The position numbers and the translations under genes were made by a program. A DNA stretch of 12,512 bases. Source: Pseudomonadota bacterium. GTDB lineage: Bacteria > Pseudomonadota > Gammaproteobacteria > Steroidobacterales > GCA-2729495. The DNA lies in the NCBI GenBank assembly GCA_030836925.1, contig JAUPLK010000015.1, positions 1 to 12,512 of the forward strand, read 5' to 3'. Position 1 is the stretch's first letter; each line of letters opens with the position of its first letter. Positions 1 to 6,566 of this stretch are shown here, in pieces. The notes beneath the pieces are model-generated. The model ran no database searches and had not been told where the DNA came from. It saw only the letters and a list, made by a program, of their open reading frames with translations.

Positions 1-1079
1 TCGTTGACCTCGCGGTTGTAGAAGTAGGTGACGTTTTCCAGGGCTTCATCGAGCTTGCCGATGTCCTCACCCATCTTCACCATGCGCAGCACCAGCGGCG
101 GAAACAGCTGTGCCTGCTCGACGGCGCTGCTCAGCGAGTTGCCTTCGTCCACATAGGCGGAAACCCGGTCGATGGCCTCGGCGATCACCACGTTGCCCGC
201 CAGTTCACGCGAGGTTTTCAGGGCATCGACGATGGTGATGCCGGAGGCGTACATGATCTGGAAGTAGGTGACGAAGCGGCTCATGATGATCTTGCCGAGG
301 ATCGGGCCGATCACCCACACGCGCAGCTTCAGGTGATCGAAGGCCCGGCGGGATGCGGGGTCGTGATGCACGAGCCAGTTGCCGGCAAAGCCGAGCAGCA
401 GCGGGAGGCTGATCAGCAGGTACCAGTACGCCACCACCAGATCCGAGGTCGCAATCAGCGCCCGCGTGTGCAGTGGCATGTCCTGGCCCATTGTTTTCAG
501 GAACTGGCCCATCTGCGGCACGACATAGAGCATCAGGAAAAAAACCACCGCAAATACCACGGTGCCGACAAAGGCCGGGTAGAGCATGAGCTTTTTTGTT
601 TGCGAGACCAGTTCATCCTGCCACTTGAGGGTTTCGGTCATCCGGGCAAGCACCTGCGCCAGTTCGCCGGAGTGCTCGCCGGCGCGCACCAGCGCGACGA
701 AGACACGGTCAAAGGTGGTGGGGAAATCCCCCAGCGCCTCGGACAGGCTCTTGCCCCCCTCGACGGCCAGTGAAATGGCCGCCAGTACGTTGCGGAACGA
801 CTGGTTGGCGGTGCTGTCACGCAGGTCACGCAGGGCCTCGAGTATCGGCAGGCCGGCGCGCTGCGCCTGTTCGAGGTGAAAGCAGAAGTTGATGAGCTCG
901 CGGCGGTCGACTTTCCTGCCGGCCGCGCCGATCTGCCGCTTGCTGAGCGCGTTGCAGGTCACGAGCTGCAGGCCGATCTGCAGCAGGCGGGTATCGAGTT
1001 CGGCTTCGCTGTTGGCGGCCAGCTCGCCGCTCAGGATGCGGCCGCTGGCATCGACCGCGCGATAGTTGAACGCGGTCAC
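1..1079 (-). CDS. mshG: MSHA pilus inner-membrane platform protein MshG (GspF/PilC family), 3' end cut by window edge
   Basis: The first 359 residues of a type II secretion F / PilC-like protein are present; family members are about 400 residues, so roughly 45 C-terminal residues, including the last membrane segment, lie outside the window. It is expected to be the polytopic inner-membrane platform on which the ATPase MshE acts during pilus assembly. Visible features are the N-terminal FNYRAVDASGRILSGEL stretch typical of the family, a first T2SSF domain at about 63-187 (GLPILEALRDL, RAGEHSGEL), hydrophobic segments at about 168-188 and 217-237, and the start of the second T2SSF domain from about 267 (YASGITIVDAL, VKMGEDIGKLDEAL). 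The start is GTG at 1079, overlapping the mshE stop by 4 bp (GTGA), with a GGGAG ribosome binding site at 1087-1091, 7 nt upstream. The family is certain; MshG rather than another PilC-like protein rests on the adjacent mshE, mshN and mshL. Confidence 0.9.
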   Translation of the reverse strand, partial: MTAFNYRAVDASGRILSGELAANSEAELDTRLLQIGLQLVTCNALSKRQIGAAGRKVDRRELINFCFHLEQAQRAGLPILEALRDLRDSTANQSFRNVLAAISLAVEGGKSLSEALGDFPTTFDRVFVALVRAGEHSGELAQVLARMTETLKWQDELVSQTKKLMLYPAFVGTVVFAVVFFLMLYVVPQMGQFLKTMGQDMPLHTRALIATSDLVVAYWYLLISLPLLLGFAGNWLVHHDPASRRAFDHLKLRVWVIGPILGKIIMSRFVTYFQIMYASGITIVDALKTSRELAGNVVIAEAIDRVSAYVDEGNSLSSAVEQAQLFPPLVLRMVKMGEDIGKLDEALENVTYFYNREVN

Positions 1080-2848
1080 TCTGTTGCTCCCAGTGCCCGC
1101 TCGGTCAGATCGATGACGCGGGCGATTTCCTCGAGGCTGGTGTCGCCGCCGAGGACGCGACGGATACCGTCATCGGCCAGCGGCTTGAAGCCGTTGGCGG
1201 TGGCGATGGCGCGCATTTCGCCGAGCGATCGGTTCTGGGACAGGGCCTCGTCGAGTTCCCGGTCGAAGCGCACGATCTCCATGATCGACATGCGCCCGCG
1301 GTAGCCCACCTGATTGCAGTCGCCGCAGCCCTTGCTGCGGTAGATGGTCAGCTCGGTACTGGTATCGATGCCCATCAGCCGCCGTTCGATGTCGCTGGCG
1401 GCATAGCCTTCCTTGCAGCGTGGACACAGCCGTCGCACCAGCCGCTGCGCAACGATGCCGATGATATTGCCGGCCAGCACGCCCGGTTTCAGGCCGATGT
1501 CCAGCAGCCGGGGAATCGCGCCGAGCGCCGAGTTGGTGTGCAGGGTCGAATACACCTGGTGACCGGTCATGGCGGCGCGGAAGGCCATCTCGGCCGTGGC
1601 CTCGTCGCGGATTTCGCCGACCAGGATGATGTCCGGATCCTGACGCATCAGCGAACGGATGCCGGTGGCAAAGTCCATCTTCACGGCATCTGCCAGCGAG
1701 GTCTGGCGGATCATCGGGAACGGATACTCCACCGGGTCCTCGAGCGTCATGATGTTGACGGACTCGTCATTGCAGTAGTTCAGGATCGAGTACAGCGTGG
1801 TGGTCTTGCCGCTGCCGGTCGGGCCGGTGATCAGGATCACGCCTTCCGGTCGGGCCAGCAGCATCTTCAGCAGGGTGAGCTGGTCATCCGGCAGCCCGAG
1901 TCCCTCCAGCGGCACGATGCCGGCGCGCCGGTCGAGGATGCGCAGCACGATGTTCTCGCCGTGGATGGTCGGCTGGGTCGCGACACGGAAATCGACCGGG
2001 CGACCGCCGATGGTCAGGGCGATGTGCCCGTCCTGCGGCGCGCGCGTCTCGGTGATGTCCATGCCGGCCATGACCTTGATGCGCACCACGATCGCGGCGA
2101 GAAATTTCCGGTGCACGGTCGAAACCTGGTGCAGCACCCCGTCGACCCGGTAGCGCACGCGCACAAAGCCGTCTTCGGGTTCGATATGCACGTCGGACGC
2201 GCGCCGCCGGACGGCATCGCCGAGCAGTGCGTCGATCAGGCGCACCATCGGCTGGGTGAGACTGTCGGTGCTGCGCGCTGCCGCCGTGCGTGCCGTTGTC
2301 GGCGCATCGATCTCCTGCAGGATCGCCGCCAGCGAGAGTTCCCGGTCGTAGAAGCTCTCGATGGCCCCCTGGATCTCGGCCTCGCTGGCGAGCAGGGTGC
2401 GGATCTCTATGTGTCCGCCGAGCAGGGCGGATACCTGGTCGCGTGCGACCACGTCGAAGGTATCAGCCATCGCCATGGTCAGGGTGCGTGTTGCCGGGTC
2501 GAAGGCGACGGGCAATATGCGGAAGCGTCGCGCGATCTCCTCGGGCAGCAGGGCTACGGCTGCGGCATCCGGAACGACTCGCGACAGGTCGATGCTCTCC
2601 ACGCGCAGCATTTCGGCCAGCATGTCGCGCACCACGGATTCGGAGACCAGGCCGAGCCGGGCGATGACCTTGCCGATGCGTTCATTGGTCTGTTTCTGCT
2701 CGGTCAGTGCGACCCGCAGCTGATCCGGGGTTATCAGTCCTTTTTCAACCAGGAATTCGCCCAGCTGCTTGCGCGGACCGCGGCGTTCGACGGCCGGTAC
2801 TGTGGTACCTGTCGCTGCGGGTTCGGGTTTGCTGGTGGGGGTTGCCAT
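1076..2848 (-). CDS. mshE: MSHA pilus extension ATPase MshE (GspE/PilB family) with N-terminal MshEN c-di-GMP-binding domain
   Basis: This is a 590-residue secretion ATPase, the usual length for MshE, expected to be a cytoplasmic hexamer that drives pilus polymerisation by ATP hydrolysis. Visible motifs are Walker A GPTGSGKT at 342-349, the Asp box IMTLEDPVEY at 366-375, Walker B DPDIILVGEIRD at 404-415, the His box TGHQVYSTLHTN at 428-439, and a zinc-type tetracysteine set C475/C478 and C508/C511. Residues 28-51 and 57-80 form two 24-residue blocks separated by 5 residues, the layout of the MshEN c-di-GMP-binding domain. The first block is well conserved (LG, LV, G37, L44, AL, Q51); the second is degenerate, with M80 where Gln is usual. 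ATG at 2848 sits 9 bp after the mshN stop, and an AGGCGG ribosome binding site overlaps that stop. Translation should be coupled to mshN and, through a 4-bp overlap, to mshG. Confidence 0.95.
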   Translation of the reverse strand: MATPTSKPEPAATGTTVPAVERRGPRKQLGEFLVEKGLITPDQLRVALTEQKQTNERIGKVIARLGLVSESVVRDMLAEMLRVESIDLSRVVPDAAAVALLPEEIARRFRILPVAFDPATRTLTMAMADTFDVVARDQVSALLGGHIEIRTLLASEAEIQGAIESFYDRELSLAAILQEIDAPTTARTAAARSTDSLTQPMVRLIDALLGDAVRRRASDVHIEPEDGFVRVRYRVDGVLHQVSTVHRKFLAAIVVRIKVMAGMDITETRAPQDGHIALTIGGRPVDFRVATQPTIHGENIVLRILDRRAGIVPLEGLGLPDDQLTLLKMLLARPEGVILITGPTGSGKTTTLYSILNYCNDESVNIMTLEDPVEYPFPMIRQTSLADAVKMDFATGIRSLMRQDPDIILVGEIRDEATAEMAFRAAMTGHQVYSTLHTNSALGAIPRLLDIGLKPGVLAGNIIGIVAQRLVRRLCPRCKEGYAASDIERRLMGIDTSTELTIYRSKGCGDCNQVGYRGRMSIMEIVRFDRELDEALSQNRSLGEMRAIATANGFKPLADDGIRRVLGGDTSLEEIARVIDLTERALGATE

Positions 2849-2857
2849 GGCGACCGC

Positions 2858-4111
2858 CTATTGCGCTGCTGCGCGCAGGCTGTCGAGGCGCTGGCGTGCG
2901 GTTGCGGTGTCAAACAGCACGCTGCCGGTGGCCAGGCTGAGCGCGCGGTCGTAGTAGGCGGCGGCTGCCGAGCCCTGGCCAAGCTGGTCGAGACTCACCG
3001 CCAGGTTGAATGCATAGTCGGCATTGCCTGGTTCGTTGCGCACCGCTTCGAAGAATGCCTGCTGGGCCTCGGGCCAGCGGCCGGTACCCACATACTGCAG
3101 GCCCAGTGCGAAATGCAGTTCGGCTGCGCCGGGTTGCTCGCGCAGCAGGTTTTTCAGCCGGGTTTCGTTGCCGGTGTCGCCATTCGCCGAGGCGGCAGCG
3201 GGCAGCGTCGAGAGCGCGGCGATGGCGGCGGCGTTCTGCGGATCGGCTTCCAGCACGGCGTTGTAAAGGGCCTGCCCTTCCTGCGCACGGCCACCGCGCA
3301 GCGCGATCGCCGCCAGTCCGAGCAGGGCATCGACATTGGCGGCGTCGGCAGCCTGCACCTCGCGATACAGTGCCTCGGCACGCGTGTAGTCAGCTGCCTG
3401 GAAGGCGTTCCAGGCCTCGCTGAGTTTCGGGAACAGCGGGTTCTCGGTGGTGCCGCGCGAGATCCTGATCTGTGTGTTGTTTGCCGGTGATTCGACAGCC
3501 GGTGTGTCATACCAGTCCGGGTCTCTGGCAACGGCCACGGCTGCAGCGCTTGCCGATGCTGCCTGTGTGTTGGTGACTTCCCGGCGCAGCGGACGGACAG
3601 TGGGTTCCGGCTGGTCGCCGACCACCGGCTCTGCCGGGACAGATTCCAGGGCCTCCGGCGAGATGACCACTGACTGTTCTGCGCCGCGGCCGGCCGAGTA
3701 CTGCAGGACGATGGAAATCGCCGTGGTCACCGCCAGCAGGATCAGCACCAGGCTGCCGACCAGCAGTGAGGTATTGCGCCTGACGCGCAGCTTGCGCTGA
3801 TTGAGCAGAAATGCCCGCGTTGCTTCCGCGCCTGTAGGAGCGGCTTCAGCCGCGACCCCGACCGTAGGAGCGCCTTCAGGCGCGATCCCTTCAGCCGCGA
3901 TCCCCTCATCCTGCGCCTCAATCTCGAACTCCCCCGCAGCCACTGGCACCGCATGGCTTTCTGCCCGCGCTTCCGCCGCACCCCGGTTGTCGACCGCGAG
4001 ATGCAGTTCGACGGTCTGCATATGGCTCGCGACCGATGCCGCCGTGCTCGCCGACGCCTCAGCTGGCGGCCGTGCGGCTTTTTTCTGCAGGATGTCCAGC
4101 AGGGAGCTCAT
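2858..4111 (-). CDS. mshN: MSHA biogenesis protein MshN: single-pass membrane protein with periplasmic TPR repeats
   Basis: This 417-residue protein sits between the secretin and ATPase genes, where TPR-type MshN proteins are found. It begins MSSLLDILQKK and has a low-complexity Ala/Glu-rich N-terminal region (about 12-100), an arginine-rich stretch (RKLRVRR, 106-112) before one transmembrane segment at about 115-137, a Pro/Glu linker, and TPR-like repeats from about 229 to the end, clearest at 331-396. The positive charges before the membrane segment put the N-terminus in the cytoplasm and the TPRs in the periplasm, where family knowledge suggests a scaffolding role. The ATG at 4111 overlaps the mshL stop by 4 bp (ATGA). 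Residues 71-93 are encoded by REP-like palindromes in frame (separate entry) and read as 10-residue repeats of the type (I/V)A(A/P)E(G/A)APT. The TPR membrane architecture is certain; the MshN name depends on context because sequence conservation in this family is low. Confidence 0.8.
   Translation of the reverse strand: MSSLLDILQKKAARPPAEASASTAASVASHMQTVELHLAVDNRGAAEARAESHAVPVAAGEFEIEAQDEGIAAEGIAPEGAPTVGVAAEAAPTGAEATRAFLLNQRKLRVRRNTSLLVGSLVLILLAVTTAISIVLQYSAGRGAEQSVVISPEALESVPAEPVVGDQPEPTVRPLRREVTNTQAASASAAAVAVARDPDWYDTPAVESPANNTQIRISRGTTENPLFPKLSEAWNAFQAADYTRAEALYREVQAADAANVDALLGLAAIALRGGRAQEGQALYNAVLEADPQNAAAIAALSTLPAAASANGDTGNETRLKNLLREQPGAAELHFALGLQYVGTGRWPEAQQAFFEAVRNEPGNADYAFNLAVSLDQLGQGSAAAAYYDRALSLATGSVLFDTATARQRLDSLRAAAQ
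3833..3901 (+). repeat. REP-like GTAG palindrome cluster inside the mshN coding region
   Basis: Two full units and one partial unit lie in tandem. Unit 1 (3833-3855) reads GTAGGAG followed by GCGGCTTCAGCCGC. Unit 2 (3863-3885) reads GTAGGAG followed by GCGCCTTCAGGCGC. A half unit (CTTCAGCCGCGAT) covers 3889-3901. Each full unit has a 6-bp stem around a TC loop, and the stems differ by a compensated base-pair change (GCGGCT/AGCCGC against GCGCCT/AGGCGC). A GTAG tetranucleotide before a palindrome is the hallmark of REP elements mobilised by RAYT-type Y1 transposases. The repeat period is exactly 30 nt, so the mshN frame stays open on the opposite strand. REP elements are normally intergenic. 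No RAYT gene is in the window. Confidence 0.8.
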
Positions 4112-5751
4112 GGGGTCGCCCCCCGGCTGGCGCTGGTGGCCAGCGGTACCGCCGTGGTCGCCAGTGCGGCCTGACCCGTGCCCGCACCGCGAATCACGGT
4201 GGGACGCAGGAACAGCACCAGTTCGCTCTTGATGACTTCATCATCCCGGTAGCTGAACAGGTTGCCGATGCCGGGCAGTCGCGACAGATAAGGTACACCG
4301 TCGGTCTTCTTCTGGCTGGTGTCCTGCATCAGTCCGCCGATGACCACGGTCTGTCCGTCGGCGACCTCCAGCAGTGATTCGATCTCGCTGACATGTATCT
4401 CCGGCACCAGGTTGTTGACATCCTGGCCAAACTCGCTGAGCTGGGGTGCCGGGTCGGTGACATAGCCGAGAATGCGCGTGATGGTCGGGCGCACATTCAT
4501 GCTGACGTTGCCGGTGTCGCTGATCTGTGGTGTCACGCTCATGATGAAGCCGACCGGTACGGTCTTGATCTCGCTGGTGACCGTCGTGCGCTCGGGATTG
4601 TTGTTGGAGGCTTCGACGATGTCCTGGCTGAGGCTGAAATAGACTCTTTCGTCGACCACCTTGAGCATGGCGGTCTGGTTGTTCAGGGCCATGATGCGCG
4701 GCGTGGACAGCACCTTGGTGTCGCCGAACTGCGACAGCATCTTCACGGCTGCGGAAAAGCCGCTGCCGTCAGCATCGAAGTTGTTGTAGGTCATGGTGTA
4801 GACCGGCGGGGTGGCCAGGTTGCCGCCGGTCAGGGTATTGATCACCGAGATGCCGTCCTGGCCGAGTCCGCCGTCTGACGAAACCCGCGTCCAGTCGACG
4901 CCGGCCTGATAGCTGTCATTGAGCTGGACTTCCACCACGGTGACTTCGATCAGCACCTGACGCTTGGCGTTGGCGCTGACCTGATCGATGAAGGCCTGCA
5001 CCCGCTGCTGCTGCAGGCTGTTGGCAAAGACACTGATGACACCGGCCATCGCATTGACAGCAACCGGATCCGGACCTGCGGCGGCATCGCCACTGGCAGC
5101 CTGACCCGTGATGATCTGGCGCAGGTTGTTGCCGAGGACGCTCCAGTAACTGTTGTCGGAGGTGCTCTTGACCGTGGTTCGCGAGATGTTCTGGTCGGTG
5201 GTGTCTCCGCTGCTGCCGGTATCTGATTCTTCGCTGACGCCACCACCGGTGGAGGCGACCTGGGTGGCCACCGTGACTTCGCCTTCGCTGCCGCGGGCCA
5301 GGTTGACGTAGTCCACCCGGTAGTTCTGCCAGAAGGGTGTGTCCGGCATCACGACCAGCGTGCCGTTCTCGACATTGTGGCGCATGCTGACCTGGCGGCT
5401 GATGCGTTCAAGAATCTGTGGCAGTGTCTGGTTGACCGCATTGAGCGTGACGCTGCCGTCGATGTTGCCGGCGATATCCACGTTGATCGCGGCATCGCGG
5501 GCCAGCGCAAACAGCACCTCGCGCACTGGTACGTCAGTCACGACCAGCGTGTAGGTTTCCTGCACGGGCTTTGCGACCGGTGCCGGCGGTGCGGGCAGTT
5601 GCGTGACCGGCGCGGGAATGATCGTGCTGCCTTCGAGCGACTTCAGGTGTTCCGGTGCCGGGTCAAACTGTTGAACGGTGCCGCAGCCGGCAACCAGTGC
5701 GGCTGCACCGATAGTCAGAAAAGCGCCGCGGCGCCAAACCTTCTGTGTCAT
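4108..5751 (-). CDS. mshL: MSHA outer-membrane secretin MshL (GspD/PilQ family lipoprotein)
   Basis: This secretin of about 547 residues is expected to form the multimeric outer-membrane pore for the MSHA-type pilus. It has a lipoprotein signal with lipobox LVAGC (lipidated Cys23), a Pro-rich linker, an STN-like N-domain at about 66-138 (LVVTDVPVREVLFALAR), a Gly/Ser/Thr-rich stretch at about 167-200, and the secretin core at about 266-520. Core motifs include VLIEVTVVEVQLND, LSTPRIMALNNQTA, the late signature ESLLEVADGQTVVIGGLM, and VPYLSRLPGIGNLF ending in ELVLFLRPTVI. It is the first gene of the visible msh run. The ATG at 5751 is preferred because a GGAG lies 10 nt upstream; an in-frame TTG at 5757 is only 4 nt from that GGAG and would add two residues. 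No mshI, mshJ or mshK homologue precedes it and mshM does not follow it. The secretin assignment is certain; MshL rather than PilQ or GspD is supported by length, lipobox and neighbours. Confidence 0.9.
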   Translation of the reverse strand: MTQKVWRRGAFLTIGAAALVAGCGTVQQFDPAPEHLKSLEGSTIIPAPVTQLPAPPAPVAKPVQETYTLVVTDVPVREVLFALARDAAINVDIAGNIDGSVTLNAVNQTLPQILERISRQVSMRHNVENGTLVVMPDTPFWQNYRVDYVNLARGSEGEVTVATQVASTGGGVSEESDTGSSGDTTDQNISRTTVKSTSDNSYWSVLGNNLRQIITGQAASGDAAAGPDPVAVNAMAGVISVFANSLQQQRVQAFIDQVSANAKRQVLIEVTVVEVQLNDSYQAGVDWTRVSSDGGLGQDGISVINTLTGGNLATPPVYTMTYNNFDADGSGFSAAVKMLSQFGDTKVLSTPRIMALNNQTAMLKVVDERVYFSLSQDIVEASNNNPERTTVTSEIKTVPVGFIMSVTPQISDTGNVSMNVRPTITRILGYVTDPAPQLSEFGQDVNNLVPEIHVSEIESLLEVADGQTVVIGGLMQDTSQKKTDGVPYLSRLPGIGNLFSYRDDEVIKSELVLFLRPTVIRGAGTGQAALATTAVPLATSASRGATP

Positions 5752-5824
5752 GACCAATAGTCTCCGCAGATCAGCAGCCGTTCACGGTCGTGCATGACCA
5801 CCCGGCGGAAAAACGCCGCACAGG

Positions 5825-5844
5825 GGGGCAGACACGGTGTCCCC
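5825..5844. repeat. GGGG...CCCC palindrome in the gap upstream of mshL
   Basis: The core GACACGGTGTC (5831-5841) is a perfect inverted repeat around a single G, flanked by GGGGCA on the left and CCC on the right. It lies about 75-95 bp upstream of the mshL start. It could be a regulator operator, a transcript hairpin, or a dispersed intergenic repeat; GGGG-CAGACAC type palindromes occur in gammaproteobacterial intergenic DNA as far as I recall, but I could not search. The rest of the 249-bp gap (5752-6000) holds two hairpins near 5930-5981 and no convincing gene or clear sigma70 promoter for mshL. Confidence 0.5.
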
Positions 5845-5929
5845 TTAAGTCAAGGCCGGATCAGGATCGGATTTTTATGTCTGGTGGGACGTGCGCCGGT
5901 TCACAGTTGCGAGTCGGCGTGATCGGGAA

Positions 5930-5981
5930 ACGTGAACAGTGTCACGTGCGGGCACGGGAGCAGGGGTGCAGGACGCACCCC
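5930..5981 (-). terminator. Possible transcription end after the outer-membrane barrel genes (two hairpins)
   Basis: Reading the minus strand past the barrel gene stop at 6001, a perfect 7-bp stem GGGGTGC/GCACCCC with a 5-nt loop occurs at 5963-5981. A second 6-bp stem ACGTGA/TCACGT with a 6-nt loop follows at 5930-5947 and is followed by TTTC. The position, 20-70 bp after the stop, suits a terminator, but neither has a proper T tract, so termination may be partial or factor-dependent. Confidence 0.35.
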
Positions 5982-6000
5982 GTGCTGATTCGGGTTGGCG

Positions 6001-6552
6001 TCAGAGCGGGCCGAAGTGCCAGTTGACGCCGAGGCTGACGGTCCAGAACTCGCCGCCATCGATGTCGAACCAGTCGCCTTCGAGGCGCAGGCTGACATTG
6101 CTCGCGACGGCGATCTGGGTGCCGGCGCCGAGCGTGATGCCGCTGGCGCCGCGGCTGCTTGATCCGCTGTCCGTGTCGAGATTCTGATCGAAGTCGTAGA
6201 TACCGCCCTTGCCATACAGTTGCAGGTCTTCAGAGCCCAGCGGCAGGTAGCCGACGGCATGGATGCTCATGCCGTCGAGGTCGATATCCACGTCGCCACC
6301 CGGATTGGCCGGGTCGGTGTCTTCGCTGAAATTTCCGGAATCGAGCCACGAGCCTTCTATGCCGATGTACCTGTTGATGCGGTACTGCACGCTGAGCTTG
6401 GCACCGGCCGCTTCATCGTCGAAAACATCGCCATCGATCTCGTAGCTGGTCAGCATGCCTGAAACGCCGACCAGCAGACCCGGATCAGCCGGGCCTGCCT
6501 GAGCGGACAGGGAAACCAGGCCGAGCAGTGCAACACCTGCGATACCTTTCAT
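6001..6552 (-). CDS. Outer-membrane beta-barrel protein (OmpA N-terminal-domain-like, no peptidoglycan domain)
   Basis: This 183-residue protein has a Sec signal peptide (cleavage expected after SLSAQA, residue 19) and then a small barrel of alternating strands ending in NWHFGPL, with aromatic residues near the last strand as usual for outer-membrane proteins. It matches the barrel of the neighbouring OmpA-like gene at corresponding places: YRINRYIGIEG against YRINKWFGLEA, YDFDQNLD against YNFDQELD, and WFDIDGGEFW against WFDIDDGELW. The two are therefore tandem paralogues, and this one lacks the linker and OmpA C-terminal domain. The start at 6552 follows an AGGAG ribosome binding site at 6561-6565, 8 nt upstream, which overlaps the stop codon of the upstream OmpA-like gene, so the pair is co-transcribed and probably translationally coupled. 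The specific role (porin, adhesin or structural) cannot be read from sequence. Confidence 0.85.
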   Translation of the reverse strand: MKGIAGVALLGLVSLSAQAGPADPGLLVGVSGMLTSYEIDGDVFDDEAAGAKLSVQYRINRYIGIEGSWLDSGNFSEDTDPANPGGDVDIDLDGMSIHAVGYLPLGSEDLQLYGKGGIYDFDQNLDTDSGSSSRGASGITLGAGTQIAVASNVSLRLEGDWFDIDGGEFWTVSLGVNWHFGPL

Positions 6553-6560
6553 GCCCGATG

Positions 6561-6566
6561 CTCCTA
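6561..6566 (-). promoter_or_regulatory. Ribosome binding site overlapping the upstream stop codon
   Basis: On the minus strand TAGGAG supplies both the TAG stop of the OmpA-like gene (6564-6566) and the AGGAG ribosome binding site of the barrel-only gene that starts at 6552. This fixes the downstream start and implies that ribosomes finishing the first gene can reinitiate on the second. Confidence 0.75.

Noticed and set aside
1538..3490. 650-residue open frame on the plus strand
   Set aside because: It is antisense to mshE and mshN, whose motifs are unmistakable. Its product is rich in His, Gly and Arg with no recognisable domain, as expected of a shadow frame in GC-rich coding DNA.
5755..5757. 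TTG start codon for mshL
   Set aside because: It is only 4 nt after the GGAG, while the ATG at 5751 is 10 nt away and a better codon. It cannot be fully excluded.
5845..5853. TTGACT on the minus strand as a -35 for mshL
   Set aside because: No -10-like hexamer occurs at 15-19 nt downstream; that stretch is GC-rich and part of the palindrome.
5790..6026. 78-residue open frame on the plus strand in the gap upstream of mshL
   Set aside because: It has no convincing ribosome binding site, crosses the palindrome and hairpins, and runs antisense into the barrel gene; nothing protein-like is seen.
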